Shown here: positions 1-17,363 of the stretch, in pieces
How the letters are laid out: each line of letters starts with the position of its first letter
Position numbering within the stretch: the stretch's first letter is position 1
Source of the DNA: Salpingoeca rosetta
Taxonomy: Eukaryota > Opisthokonta > Choanoflagellata > Craspedida > Salpingoecidae
NCBI RefSeq assembly: GCF_000188695.1
Contig: NW_004457740.1
Coordinates: 434,165 to 464,383 of the forward strand
Direction: 5' to 3'
DNA: 30,219 nucleotides
Position numbers and translations under genes: made by a program
The notes under the pieces: generated by a model
Told to the model about the DNA's origin: nothing
The model's input: only the letters and a program-made list of their open reading frames with translations
Databases searched by the model: none

Positions 1-100
1 GCGCTGTGTTGGACAGCGTGTGTTCCTGGCTCTGTTCAGCCCACAGCACTCATCGACACGGTGCGTACGTGGTGTTGGTGCACACGCTTCACTTTGACAG
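1..100 (+). other. Probable RagA intron sequence; upstream exon not identified
   Basis: A clear acceptor (tttgacag) ends at 100. No translation of bases 1-60 resembles the RagA stretch expected before VLIYV. A donor-like gtgcgtac at 61 would leave an upstream exon ending at 60 and an intron of only 40 nt, with no family match, so I do not call it. Confidence 0.4.
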
Positions 101-207
101 GTACTGATCTACGTCGTTGATGCCAAAGCGATTTCCACGGACAAGAAGAGCGAGGAGGAGGACAGGACGTGGTTTGAAATGTGCATCAAATCCCTCAAAC
201 AGGTGCG

Positions 208-274
<67 letters not shown>

Positions 275-2548
275 ACGTGTGACTGGTTGTGGGCTGCAAG
301 TATTTGCAGCTTGCAAGTGCTGGTTACTTTCATCCTGACATTTCAACCCGTGTCTGCATGTGTCTGCATGTGTCTGCATGTGTCTGCATGTGTCTGCATG
401 TGTCTGCATGTGTCTGCATGTGCATGACAGCACTCGCCAAGTGCAAAGACGTTTGTGCTCCTGCACAAGATGGATCTCGTCTCAAACTTTGAGCAGCCGA
501 ACGTACGTCCTTGCTTCCTTGCTTCCTTGCTTCATTGCTCCAACTTGCACAGCTGCGCTCATCTATCTGCTGCGCGTTCAACAAGCATCGCACAGCCACG
601 CACGTGAGCACAACAAAAAAAAAAAAAAAAGGCAGGCAGACAGCGTTATGATGTCAGCACACGGCTCAAGTGCAACAATACCGCGCAACTTGTGGCAACC
701 GCCGTCACACACCATCCACCCCCACCCACCACCACGACCATCCACCACCCACCACTCCTTACGTCTCACCGGCTCACCGTGCATGTCCGTGTCGACGGCT
801 GGGCGCAGGTTGTGCGGGGCACGGTGGACATGCTGCAGGAGCTTGCGGGCGACCACGAGCTGACGTGCTTCCAGTCGAGCATCTGGGACGAGTCGCTGTA
901 CCAGGCGTGGTCCCGCATCTGCACGTACCTCCTGCCGGGCGTCGAGGTGTATCGGGAGAGCCTCAACTCGCTCATCCACGCCATCGGCGCACGCGAGGTT
1001 CGTGCCGCTTCTGGTGGTGGTGGTGGTGGTGGTGGTGGTGGTGGTGGTGGTGGTGGTGGTGGTGGTGGTGTGTATGTGTGTGTGTGTGTGTGTGTGAGTG
1101 AGTAAGTGTGTGTGCGTGCGTGTGAGTGAGTGAGTGTGCGTGCGTGCGTGCGAGTGAGTGAGTGAGTGTGCGTGCGTGTGAGTGAGTGAGTGAGTGTGCG
1201 TGCGTGTGAGTGCGTGCGTGTGAGTGAGTGAGTTTTGTGCAGTGAGCGAGCAACCAGAGTGAGTGTGCGTGTGTGTGTGTTTGCTTTGTTGCAGCCTGTG
1301 TGCTTTGTTGCATCTCCTGCGTGTGTCGACAGTGCTCACACTCCGCCCATGCTCCCCGCCATGATCGCCAGGTTGTGCTGTTTGAGAGCCGGACGTTCCT
1401 GACGCTCGTGCGCGAATCCCGCGAGGCGGATCCCGCCGAGGACCAGCAGCGGTGCGCACGCCACACCGCCATGCCTCATGCGTGCTCGTGGTGTCACACA
1501 GGGGATGGTGGCGGTGGTGGTGTGTGGTGGTGGCGTGGTGCATGGGTATGTGTATGTATTTGTGTGTGCACATGTGTCTATGTGTGCTTGTGTATTCGTC
1601 GGTGCAATGGCACATTGGATCTTTCTCTCTCTCTCCCTCGTCTCAGCTCATCGGGTGGACACGTTTCATGTGTGCGCACGCGTGTCTGTGTGGCAATTCA
1701 CAGGTTTGAGCGCGTGAGCACCATCCTCAAGCACTTCAAGATCACCTGCTTGTAAGTGGCCGTGCTCTATGGTGCGCGTTTGGTGTGTGTGTGTGTTTGC
1801 CTGCGTGTGTGTGAATTTTATTGCTTGTTGTGATGCCAACACACACACACACACACGCACAATGCACACACACGCACACAATGCACACCACAAACACAAC
1901 ACAACACAACATACACTGCATGCATACATGCAGGAAAATGCAGACGTCGTTCCGGGAGATGCAGATTTGCAATTCCGAGTTTTCTGCGTTTCTGTGGCCG
2001 TTCACGACGAGCACCGTCGCCCTCATCATCCACGACCGCCCAGACGGTCCGCTGCTGTTTTGGGGAGAGAGAGAGGGGGGGGGTTGGTGGGGAGGGGAGG
2101 TGACATAAGAGGCATGTTGAAGCGGAAGTGGCGTGTGTGTGTGTGAGTGTGAGTGGATAAGAGGGGCCTGTTGAAGTAGAAGCATCATGCGTGCGCGTGT
2201 GGATGTATTTGCGTTTGGATGTTTGTTTGTTGGATGACCATCCCTACTTACACCCTTCTCACAAAGCATTGTTTCGCTCTGTTTGGTTGTCATCCCTGTT
2301 TTCGTTCCCCCCCCCCCCCCCCCCTCTCTCCAACCACGATGAGGACAGAGGTTGAGATGGTGCAGGCGAATCTGCAGCTTGCGCGCGGGCACTTTGCGGA
2401 GCTGGAGGCGCAGGTGATGAAGGTGCCGCTGCCCGGCGCACACAACTTTGACGACGACGACGACGATGAGTACGACGATGGGGAGAATGGCGAGGAGGGC
2501 GCAGAGGGGAACAGCAGTGACGATGAGTACGACGATGCAAGGGACTGA
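101..2548 (+). CDS. RagA/RagB-type (Gtr1-like) small GTPase, 5'-partial, 7 exons in window
   Basis: Rag GTPases of the RagA/B class pair with RagC/D on the lysosome or vacuole and signal amino acid sufficiency to TORC1. Exons by splice signals and phase: 101-202, 431-502, 809-997, 1372-1451, 1704-1751, 1934-2046, 2349-2548 (804 nt, 267 residues plus stop). The first visible exon begins VLIYVVDA, the strand before the G4 motif. G4 reads HKMD, the Rag variant of NKxD. CFQSSIWDESLYQAW matches the RagA G5 region (CFRTSIWDETLYKAW, from memory) and excludes RagC/D. The C-terminal roadblock-like half follows (VVLFESRTFL, NSEFSAFLWPFTTST, ARGHFAELE). The P-loop and switch regions lie upstream of the window. 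The spacing from HKMD to the SIWD motif equals that of human RagA, which supports the exon joins. The last 30 or so residues are a highly acidic Asp/Glu tail absent from animal RagA. The donor at 2047 is the least certain junction. Confidence 0.88.
212..271 (+). repeat. (GT)n microsatellite in RagA intron
   Basis: About 60 bases of uninterrupted GT lie 9 bases after the exon donor (gtgcgctt) at 203. The reverse strand gives spurious poly-His/Thr reading frames. Confidence 0.97.
351..420 (+). repeat. 10-bp minisatellite, 7 perfect copies, before a RagA acceptor
   Basis: The unit TGTCTGCATG is repeated seven times without error and ends 10 bases before the first exon base at 431. The array occupies the place of the polypyrimidine tract. 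Confidence 0.97.
1012..1230 (+). repeat. (GGT)n tract followed by GTGTGAGTGAGT complex repeat in RagA intron
   Basis: About 57 bases of GGT run into (GT)n and then alternating GAGT/GCGT units. It lies in the intron between exons 809-997 and 1372-1451. Poly-Gly or poly-His readings of it are not coding. Confidence 0.95.
2307..2324 (+). repeat. C18 homopolymer upstream of the last RagA acceptor
   Basis: An 18-base C run followed by ctctctcc precedes the acceptor at 2348. It probably serves as the polypyrimidine tract, and its length may be unreliable in the assembly. Confidence 0.85.
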
Positions 2549-2943
2549 GCGAGGAGGGAAGCAGTAGTAGGCGTGCGTGTTTGTGCGAAGTGTGCGTGTG
2601 TGTCTGAAGATGGGTTGAAGGGCAAAGGGGTGAGGTTTAAATGTTTGGTTGTGTGAGAGGGTTGGTTGCTTGCTCTCGAAGTGAAAGTTTGAGTTGAGTG
2701 TCTTTCAGTTGGTGCCGTTGCTGTTGGCTTGCGTGGTGGGTTTGTGTATGGGTAGCTGGTGAGTGGTTGTCTCTCTTTTGTGTGTGAGTGTGTGTGGTTG
2801 TGTGTGTGGCGTTTTTGTGCAATGTGCAATAAGCCAAAGCAAGCAAGATGGCAGAGGGAAGCCAGGGAAGTAAGGGAAGAGGAGATGGTGAAGGAGGAGA
2901 GGTGCAGGGAGAGGAGGAGGGAACGTACAACACACACACGTAC

Positions 2944-3028
<85 letters not shown>

Positions 3029-3092
3029 CAACAAAAAAAATCGCCACACCAACAAGCAACTCAGCACGCAAGGAGCAGAAGAAGGAAGGAGC
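2549..3092 (+). other. Intergenic region between the RagA and receptor-kinase genes
   Basis: Non-coding, same-strand spacer of 544 bases holding the RagA 3' region and the presumed promoter and 5' UTR of the kinase gene. The (CA)n block at about 2945-3024 dominates its second half and ends about 70 bases before the ATG. No clear TATA box or poly(A) signal was seen. Confidence 0.7.
2945..3024 (+). repeat. (CA)n microsatellite upstream of the kinase start codon
   Basis: About 80 bases of near-perfect CA. Confidence 0.97.
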
Positions 3093-10699
<7,607 letters not shown>

Positions 10700-10898
10700 T
10701 CATTCCATGAGCAAGTGCTGCACATCTTCATCAGCATCACTGCGCAAACTCTCATCCGAGTCCTCCTCATCCTGGCTCACGTCCACACGTGCGGTTGCCA
10801 CCTCTTCGTGTGTACCATCACCAGCATCTTGTTGCCCCACGTGCCATCCTTGTTGCTCTTGCTCTTCCGGTCCTTCTTGTTCTTGGTGTTGGCGTTGG

Positions 10899-10929
<31 letters not shown>

Positions 10930-13900
10930 GATGCAGCAGCTCTTGCTGGTTGTCGTGATGATGGTCGTGGGGAGCAGCCACTTCTGCCGAAAACTGCACC
11001 GCTTGCCCCCTTGCCGTTGCTGTATTTGTCGCCGGTGTTGTCGAGGTTGCTGTTGCTTCACGTTCCGTCATGGCGTGTGCGTGCAAGGGCACAGCAGTGC
11101 CCGCTGACTTGTCCAGTTGTGCTGTCACTTGCGTCCCCGCTGGCGTCGCGCGGCCGCTGCCATACTTGCCCAGCGTGGACAGAGACGTCATCTGCGAAGC
11201 AAAGTGGCGTTTCATCTTGTCCAGGAGCCTGGCGTGCTGCGTCCGGCGATCGCGCAGCAGCTGCTGGTTGCTGGCATACAGTCTGTCCACTCGGTACTGC
11301 AGCTCTGCGTACTCGCGTTTCAGCTTCGCCGCCTCCCGCTCCTTGGACGACAGCTGCTGTTGCAGATCGTGCAGCTGGGTGGACGCGTGTTCCGATTCGT
11401 CGCGCGCTGCGCGTGCATCCCTCTCCGCATGTACGGCCCGCGTCTCAAAGTGCTGCGCCTTCTCTGCCAGCGCTGACACCGCCTCCTCTGCGTTTCTCGC
11501 TCGCGTGCGCGCCACCTGCAGCTGCCGTGTGAGGTCGTCCACCACCGCCCTGTTGGCGTGTGCTGTCCGCTGCGCCTCCTCCTCTGCTTGCTCCTTCCGC
11601 GCGTGGGTGTCCGCAATTTGCCGCCGCAGCTGTGCGATTTCGCTGTGCGCGGCATCCCGTGCCACCAGTGCAGCCTGCAGTTGCGTCTCCGCGTCGCTCA
11701 GTGCCTCGTTCTTCTGCTTCAGCACCGCCACTTTGCCTCGCAGCTTTGCCGCCTGCTGCTGCAACGCGGCCTGCTCCGCGTTCGCCGTTTGCACGGCCCT
11801 GTCCGTCTCCTGTGCGCGTGATCGCAGCGCATCTGCCTCTGCCTGCAGCGCGTGCAGCTGCTGCTCGGCATGCTCCTTGGCCGTCTTGGTGGAGGCAAGT
11901 TCCTGCTCCAGCTTCTTTGCCCTCTCCAGCGAGAAGTCGTGTCGTTCCTGCAAGCGCCTGGCCGTTGCTTCCTGCTCCGTCGCCGTCTTTGCCAGGCGCT
12001 CAGTCTCCTCCCGCAGCTTCATGTTGTCGCGGAGCGCCTCGCCCAGCTGTGACTCCACCGCCGTCTTCACCCCCAGCGCAGACTGCAGCTCGGCCTTAAA
12101 CGCCTTCACCTGCTGCTGTACGCCGGCCACGCGCTGCTTCGCGTCGTCCTCGCTGCGCTGCAGACGTGACTGCGCCTCCGAGGCGGCGCGATCAGCCTCC
12201 GCCTCGAGCTCTCCCGCCCGGCGCTGGGCAGCCTGCAGGTGCCGCGTCATGTCCGCGTTGTGCCGTTCGAGTGACTCCTTTTGCGACTGCAGCGTTGCGC
12301 ACTGTGCACGCAGGGCGTCCATGGCGCCCTTGGTTTCCTGCTCCTGCGTGCTCAGGTCATGGCAGCGCGTTTGGGAGGCGGCGACCTGCGAGCGCAGCGC
12401 TATCAGCTCCTGCTGGGCCATCTCGTGCTTGCGCGACAGCTGCGCAAACTCCACGGAGATGTTGTCGAGCGCCGTGCGCACCTTGCCAAAGGCGTTGAGC
12501 ACGGCCATGAGGTGCTGCTGCGGCACCGACGCTGACGACGACAACGAGGCAGTGGTGGAGGTGGAAGTGGACGTGGAAGCGTAGGCCGAGGCCAGCACAT
12601 GCGCGGGAGGGAGTGCGCGTGACTGCAAGAGCACCATTGTGGAGGGGCGCACGCCATCTGCTGCTGCTGCTGCTGCTGCGGCCATTGCGGCGGAAGCGGA
12701 TGAGTAAGACCCTATGCTGGGGTTGGAGTTGGTGGCACTGGCGTTGCCACCAGAGTGATGGCTGTACGGCGGCGTTGGTGCTGTTCTTGTCGCTGTTGCT
12801 CGCGCTGCCGCTTGCTCAGCCATGAGCGCGTTGTACTGGCGGTCAAGGGCTTCCTCGAGGGCGGCAAGGGTAGAGTGTGCACCTGTCAACTGCGTGGCGT
12901 TGGAGTCCAGGGCGGACTGCACTTCTGTGACGTGTTGCGCATGCCGCTGCTTGAGCTCTTCCCTGTCCTTGGTCAAGTCCTCGACAAGCTTGATCTTGCT
13001 GGCGCGGACCTGCGTGAGCTCCTGCTTCAGCCGCGCAATCTCTTCCTGCAGTTGCGTGCGGTTGTGGAGCAGGGCGCGCACGGTGTACTCGGTGGACCGC
13101 GCAAAGGCTGCGGCTGCGGGGCCGTCTGGTTTCATGGACAGGGACGCAGGCAGCGTCTGGGAGAGCGGATCGTGCTGGGCTTGCTGCTGTGTGCTGTCGT
13201 GGCGTGCCGTCGCTGCCATGAACGAGGAGGAGGAGGAGAGGTTTGCTGTCGACTGCACTGGCATCATTGTTGAGGAACGCCCTTGCTCGTCAAACCCAAG
13301 GGTGGTGTTGTTCAAGTGTTGGGTGGCAGCTGGCGTGGTTGCGGTTGCTGCGAAGGTGTCGGATGCATGTGGCAGCTGCAGCTGCTTGAGCATGCGCTGG
13401 AGCTGGGCGACGCGGGTTTTTGCGCGGGCAAGGTCTGCGTGGAGGGCGGCCTTGTCGTCGAGGGCCCGCTGCAGCTCAGCGGTGCGGGTGGAGGTGGAGG
13501 ACTTCTGCTCCCTGGCCAGGTCTTGAAGCTGGGCCTCCAGCTGCTGCATGGCCTGCTCACGCAAGTGCGCGTCGCGCTCGTAGCCGGCCCGCACGCTGTC
13601 GAGCACGTCCTGCTTTGCGGCGAGGGCGGAGTCGAGGAGGTCGATGCGCTGGTTGAGGGCGTCCACCTCGGCCTGCAGCGTGTCTGCGCGGGCAGTCTCG
13701 TCGGCGAGGAGCTGCTGGTGTTGCCGCTTCTGGCGCTCCATGGCAGCCTCGAGCTGTTCCATGTCTGCAGCGTGGCGTGCCTGCATGGCATCCATCTCGC
13801 GCTGCAGGCTGTGTCGATCGGTGCCATTGTCCCCGAAATCATGATGTGTGGCATCGTCGCCATTTGCGGTGCGGACGGCGGACGACAAGAGCCTGCTGGT

Positions 13901-14545
13901 GTTGCTGGCTTTGCTTCTTGGGGATGAGGCAGGGTCCATTGACGCTGTGGTGTCCATCACATCCTGCAGCAGGCTGGTCATGAGGTCGGCGGTTGTTGTC
14001 GTTGTAGTTGTTGCTGCTGCTGTGTCGCCATCCATGTGGAGGTGCCCGCCGTGGTGTTGCTGGTGGAAGAGCACTGTTTCCTTGAATGCGTCGATGTGGC
14101 GTTGTAGCTGGTGGCGGTACCTGGCTTCCATGTCCTGCAGCTCTTGTTCGTGCGCATGTTCCAGGTCTTCAAATTGTTTTTCGTACGCCTCTCTCTGCGC
14201 CTTTAATCGCTGCTGCAACCGTTCCACCTCTTGCTGCAGCTGTTGATGTGGTTGTGGTTGTGGTTGTGGTTGTTGATGTGGCTGTAGTTGTGGTTGTGGT
14301 TGTGGTTGTTGATGTGGCTGGTGCTGTATCTCCTCGTGTCGAGCAGTGTGACCGTGGTTCTCTTGCTGATCATGCCGTTGCTGCGCCTCACCGTGTCGAG
14401 CAGTGTGACCATGGTTCTCTTGCTCCTCCTGCTGCTGCTGGATCTCGTGTCGACCGCCACCATCATCACGACTGCCGCCACTGTGGCGACGACTGCCGCC
14501 ACCACCTTCACTGCTGCAGTTGTTGTCGTCTTCCATGGTTGTCAC
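10700..14545 (-). CDS. Large coiled-coil protein, single exon, 1281 aa
   Basis: Open without interruption for 1281 codons from an ATG at 14545. I recognise no enzymatic domain. Residues about 1-30 are Gly/Ser/Asp-rich, and about 30-105 are Gln/His/Pro-rich, with ENHGHTARH occurring twice and PQPQPH-type repeats. From about residue 105 it is heptad-rich coiled coil with blocks such as LQQRLKAQREAYEKQFEDLE and ALDDKAALHADLARAKTR. This is interrupted by low-complexity Ala/Ser/Thr segments (poly-Ala near base 12670, STSTSTSTT near 12560). The C-terminal region has a poly-Gln run (bases about 10902-10930) and an acidic end. The composition resembles golgin, centrosomal or myosin-tail-like scaffolds, but this class gives false matches easily, so no family is assigned. 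It has no intron, unlike PRP8 and the kinase. The Gln run and high-GC coding create long antisense frames that are shadows. Confidence 0.85.
14335..14430 (-). repeat. Tandem coding duplication in the coiled-coil protein N-terminus
   Basis: Two copies of a roughly 65-base segment encode the ENHGHTARH-containing peptide twice. The + strand text tcgagcagtgtgacc recurs with few changes. Confidence 0.8.
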
Positions 14546-14581
14546 AGTCAGTTTTGAAATGGGTTGAATTTCAGGCCACCA

Positions 14582-14619
14582 CTGATTTCAGCTTTATCGT
14601 CTGATTTCAGCTTTATCGT
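14582..14619. repeat. 19-bp perfect tandem duplication upstream of the coiled-coil gene
   Basis: CTGATTTCAGCTTTATCGT occurs twice back to back, and a third copy starts (CTGATGTCAG) before diverging. It lies 37-74 bases 5' of the ATG at 14545, so it is in the likely 5' UTR or core promoter. Confidence 0.9.
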
Positions 14620-15240
14620 CTGATGTCAGATGAGCAACTGACATCAGTTTTGCGATATGGTGGTAACGAAGAAGGCGCTGTCTCACTGATCACTTCTTGT
14701 CAGAGCAAGCGATGCGTTGTGACATGTCGTGACGACACCGTGACGTCGAGTCGAGTCCTTGCTGCCCACTGCCCAGCAACAGCCCACCCACCACAAGAAG
14801 CCATCATCATCATGCGTGTCTTGCATTGTGTTTGCTGTTGCTTCGCCAACTCAAAGTTAGTTGCTTTGACATCTGCATGCGTGTTTGCTTCTGCACCGAG
14901 CTCTGCATCATCAGCATCAGCAGCCATAAGCAACGGCGCTGGACGCTTGCTTCTTGCTTGTTGTTGGTGTGTGGCGTGAGTGGTTGCTGTGCCATTTTAT
15001 CCATATCCACCGCACGTGAAGCATCGCCCAGCAACACCGCTTTTACCCGTGCCACGTCCCCCGCATATCCGCACATCACCCCAGCAACCCACACACCGGT
15101 GACTTGGCACCCTCTCTCATCTCCGTGCTCACCCCCCGAACAAGGTCTCCAGGCAACAGCGGTGGTTGGGGAAGGAGGCGCAGGCGCGTACGACTTGAAA
15201 TGCCATTGGATTCGTTCGTTCTTCTTGGGCGGGAGGAGGG

Positions 15241-15334
15241 GTGTTTGGGGTGGTTGTTTGTCGGGTGGATGTTTGTCGGGTGGATGTTTGGGGGTGGATG
15301 TTTGGGGTGGAGATGTTTGGGGGTGGATGTTTGG
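15241..15334 (+). repeat. G/T-rich minisatellite (GGGTGGATGTTTG units)
   Basis: Five to six imperfect 12-16-base units with runs of 3-5 G. It lies about 180-270 bases upstream of the FAS1 gene start. Confidence 0.85.
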
Positions 15335-15359
15335 CTCGAAACGCAGCCACGTGCATTCA

Positions 15360-15410
15360 CCCTCGCCACACGCACACGTTCACACCCTCGCCACACGCAC
15401 ACATTCACAC
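15360..15410 (+). repeat. 25-bp direct repeat upstream of the FAS1 gene
   Basis: CCTCGCCACACGCACAC followed by G/ATTCACAC occurs twice in tandem with one mismatch. Confidence 0.8.
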
Positions 15411-15509
15411 CCATTCATTCTCACACACTTACACTCCCGCATACACATGCTCACCATGGCATCGCTTCCAAACCCAATCATGGCAGGTTGAGACGCGTGA
15501 TCGTGAAGG

Positions 15510-17363
15510 ATGACGATGACGATGATGGCGTCCTTCAATACACGCTGCTGCTGCTTGTTTCCGTTGCTGCTGGCAGTGGTGCTGGTTGTGATGACACCGC
15601 TTGCACAAGCCAGGCCCATTGCTGCTCGGCACCGCCGCGAAGTGACCGCATACTCTCTGGAGGAAATCGGTGCGGCTGGATCCAACTTTGTGGTCGACCA
15701 CTTTGGCGCCCTGCCTGGCGTGACAGACCCGCGGCGGTACACAACCGCGTTCTCCTCCTCCGCCACCATCGCCGTCATCAACGGCGTCACTTCCCTCACG
15801 CCATGCATTGCCGCGTGCGAGCTTGATTCCGAGTGTCTCGGCATCTTTTACTGGCACGTCCCAAACGGCGACGTGCGCTGCTATCTCCTCTCGGACCTGG
15901 GCACGCCCGGCGGCATCACCACTGCCACCGTCTCCCTCAGCCTGCGCCGTTTGTTCCCCACCACAAGCAGATCTACAAGTGCAACAACGACCACCACCAC
16001 ATCAACCACATCCACAACTACATCAACCACCACCACAACCACCACAACAACCCCAACCACTACAGCAACCACAACCACAACCACCACTACATCCACAACC
16101 ACCACAACCACCACAACTACAACCACAACCACCACAACCACCACAACTACAACCACTACAACCACAACTTTCGGGACACCAACAGTGTACGACATCATCC
16201 AAACAAAGCCGCAGTTCTCGTACCTGCTGCAAGCTGTGCAGGCCGCAGGCTTAGAAGCGGCACTGCAAACAACACCACACATTACGTTCTTCGCACCAGA
16301 CAATGACGCGTTCGAGGACGCGTTTTCCCCAGCGGAGCTGGCAAACCCATCCCTGCTGGGCAGCCGTCTGGCAACCATGCTGCTGGGCCACGCTGCAACT
16401 AATCGATACACGGTATACGGGCTGTTTGTCAGTAACGGCGCGGTGCTGCCAACGCTGAATGGGCAGTCGTTTCTCTCTGTGGTCGTGAACCTCAACCTCA
16501 TCTACATCAACGGCGCGCAATTGGTTGATGGCAACTTTGTCGCCTCCAACGGCATTGTGCACGAGATTGACGCCGTCCTACTCACCGAGCTTCTCACCAC
16601 CACGACCACCACGAGCACCACGACCACCACCACATCGACAACGACGACCACAACCTCAACCACAACTACAACACTGCCCGGTTCAACGACAACCACCACA
16701 ACCACGACTGCAACCACGACTACAACTACCACCACAACCACGACTACGACTACAACCACAACCACGACTACGACTACAACCACGACTACAACCACGACTA
16801 CAACAACGACGACAACGACGTCCACAACGTCGAGCACATCCACAATGACACTGCCAAACCTGGTGTCCTTTGTGAACAGTGACAGTCGCTTCAGCATGTT
16901 TGCGTCCCTGATTGATTCCTCCTTCTTGGAGCCGACCCTGAGCAACCTTGGGCAGCAGTTTACGTTCTTCATTCCCACAGACGAAGCCTTTGCCAAGGTG
17001 CCGCCAGCGGTGCTTGCAGAGCTGCAGAGCAGCCCGCTGGAGCAGCGCCGCTTCATCTTGTACCACATGCTCCCTCGCCGGCACACAGCAGCCACACTGC
17101 GCCACGTCGCCCCGCACGTGTACACGTCACTGGTTTCCAGCGAACCCAACCTGCTTGTCAGGAACATTGGCGGCGTGCTCTCTGTCAACGGCGCAGACAT
17201 TGTGGCAGAGGACATTGAGTTTCAACACGGCCTCATCCACGCCCTGGACCGCGTCCTCTACCTCGACTACACCACAACCACAACCACGACGACCTCCACG
17301 ACAACCTCTACCACAACCACCACAACCACGCCCGTCCCAGCCTCCAGCAGCAGCGTCATGTGA
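15510..17363 (+). CDS. Secreted FAS1 (fasciclin) protein with PAN-like module and Thr-rich linkers, 617 aa
   Basis: Predicted extracellular adhesion or matrix protein. The N-terminus has a hydrophobic signal peptide (about residues 8-35, ending near PLAQA). A Cys module follows with C99, C103, C109 and C124 in CIAACELDSECLGIFYW, resembling a PAN/apple-type fold; that call is tentative. Three almost pure Thr segments (about 150-222, 360-446, 588-607) are likely O-glycosylated stalks. They alternate with two FAS1 domains at about 224-358 and 448-586. Both show the H1 and H2 signatures of the family: TFFAPDNDAF and TFFIPTDEAF, then NGIVHEIDAVLL and HGLIHALDRVLYL. The chain stops at SSSVM with no membrane helix or GPI signal, so it looks secreted. 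It is a single exon. An ATG in the same frame a few codons later could be the true start. Confidence 0.88.
   Translation: MTMTMMASFNTRCCCLFPLLLAVVLVVMTPLAQARPIAARHRREVTAYSLEEIGAAGSNFVVDHFGALPGVTDPRRYTTAFSSSATIAVINGVTSLTPCIAACELDSECLGIFYWHVPNGDVRCYLLSDLGTPGGITTATVSLSLRRLFPTTSRSTSATTTTTTSTTSTTTSTTTTTTTTTPTTTATTTTTTTTSTTTTTTTTTTTTTTTTTTTTTTTTTFGTPTVYDIIQTKPQFSYLLQAVQAAGLEAALQTTPHITFFAPDNDAFEDAFSPAELANPSLLGSRLATMLLGHAATNRYTVYGLFVSNGAVLPTLNGQSFLSVVVNLNLIYINGAQLVDGNFVASNGIVHEIDAVLLTELLTTTTTTSTTTTTTSTTTTTTSTTTTTLPGSTTTTTTTTATTTTTTTTTTTTTTTTTTTTTTTTTTTTTTTTTTTTSTTSSTSTMTLPNLVSFVNSDSRFSMFASLIDSSFLEPTLSNLGQQFTFFIPTDEAFAKVPPAVLAELQSSPLEQRRFILYHMLPRRHTAATLRHVAPHVYTSLVSSEPNLLVRNIGGVLSVNGADIVAEDIEFQHGLIHALDRVLYLDYTTTTTTTTSTTTSTTTTTTTPVPASSSSVM
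15985..16170 (+). repeat. Thr-codon minisatellite (ACN)n in the first FAS1 linker
   Basis: Coding repeat of ACCACAACC-like units. Reading the other frames gives His/Asn- or Pro/Gln-rich shadows. A second array lies at about 16593-16845 and a third at about 17268-17330. Confidence 0.9.

Larger units (their letters stand above)
14546..15509. other. Divergent intergenic region between the coiled-coil and FAS1 genes
   Basis: The two genes are transcribed away from each other, so both promoters should be here. Besides the 19-bp duplication it holds a GGGTGGATGTTTG minisatellite (about 15241-15334) and a 25-bp direct repeat (about 15360-15410). The frames open here have no recognisable product. 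Confidence 0.7.

Noticed and set aside
578..1615. 345-codon His/Thr-rich frame on the - strand
   Set aside because: Translation of (CA)n, (ACC)n and GAGT repeats across RagA introns; not a protein.
2034..2108. RagA reading on through GPLLFWGEREG as coding
   Set aside because: The frame ends within about 25 codons, while a donor at 2047 joined to the acceptor at 2348 restores a sequence ending in ARGHFAELE, which matches RagA (ARKHFEKLE in human, from memory).
11070..12584. 504-codon Ser/Cys/Ala-rich open frame on the + strand
   Set aside because: Antisense to the coiled-coil gene. The Ser/Cys/Arg composition mirrors the Gln/Ala/Glu codons of the real protein.
16023..16232. Gly/Cys-rich frame on the - strand resembling a Cys-rich peptide
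   Set aside because: Complement of the Thr-codon minisatellite in the FAS1 gene.
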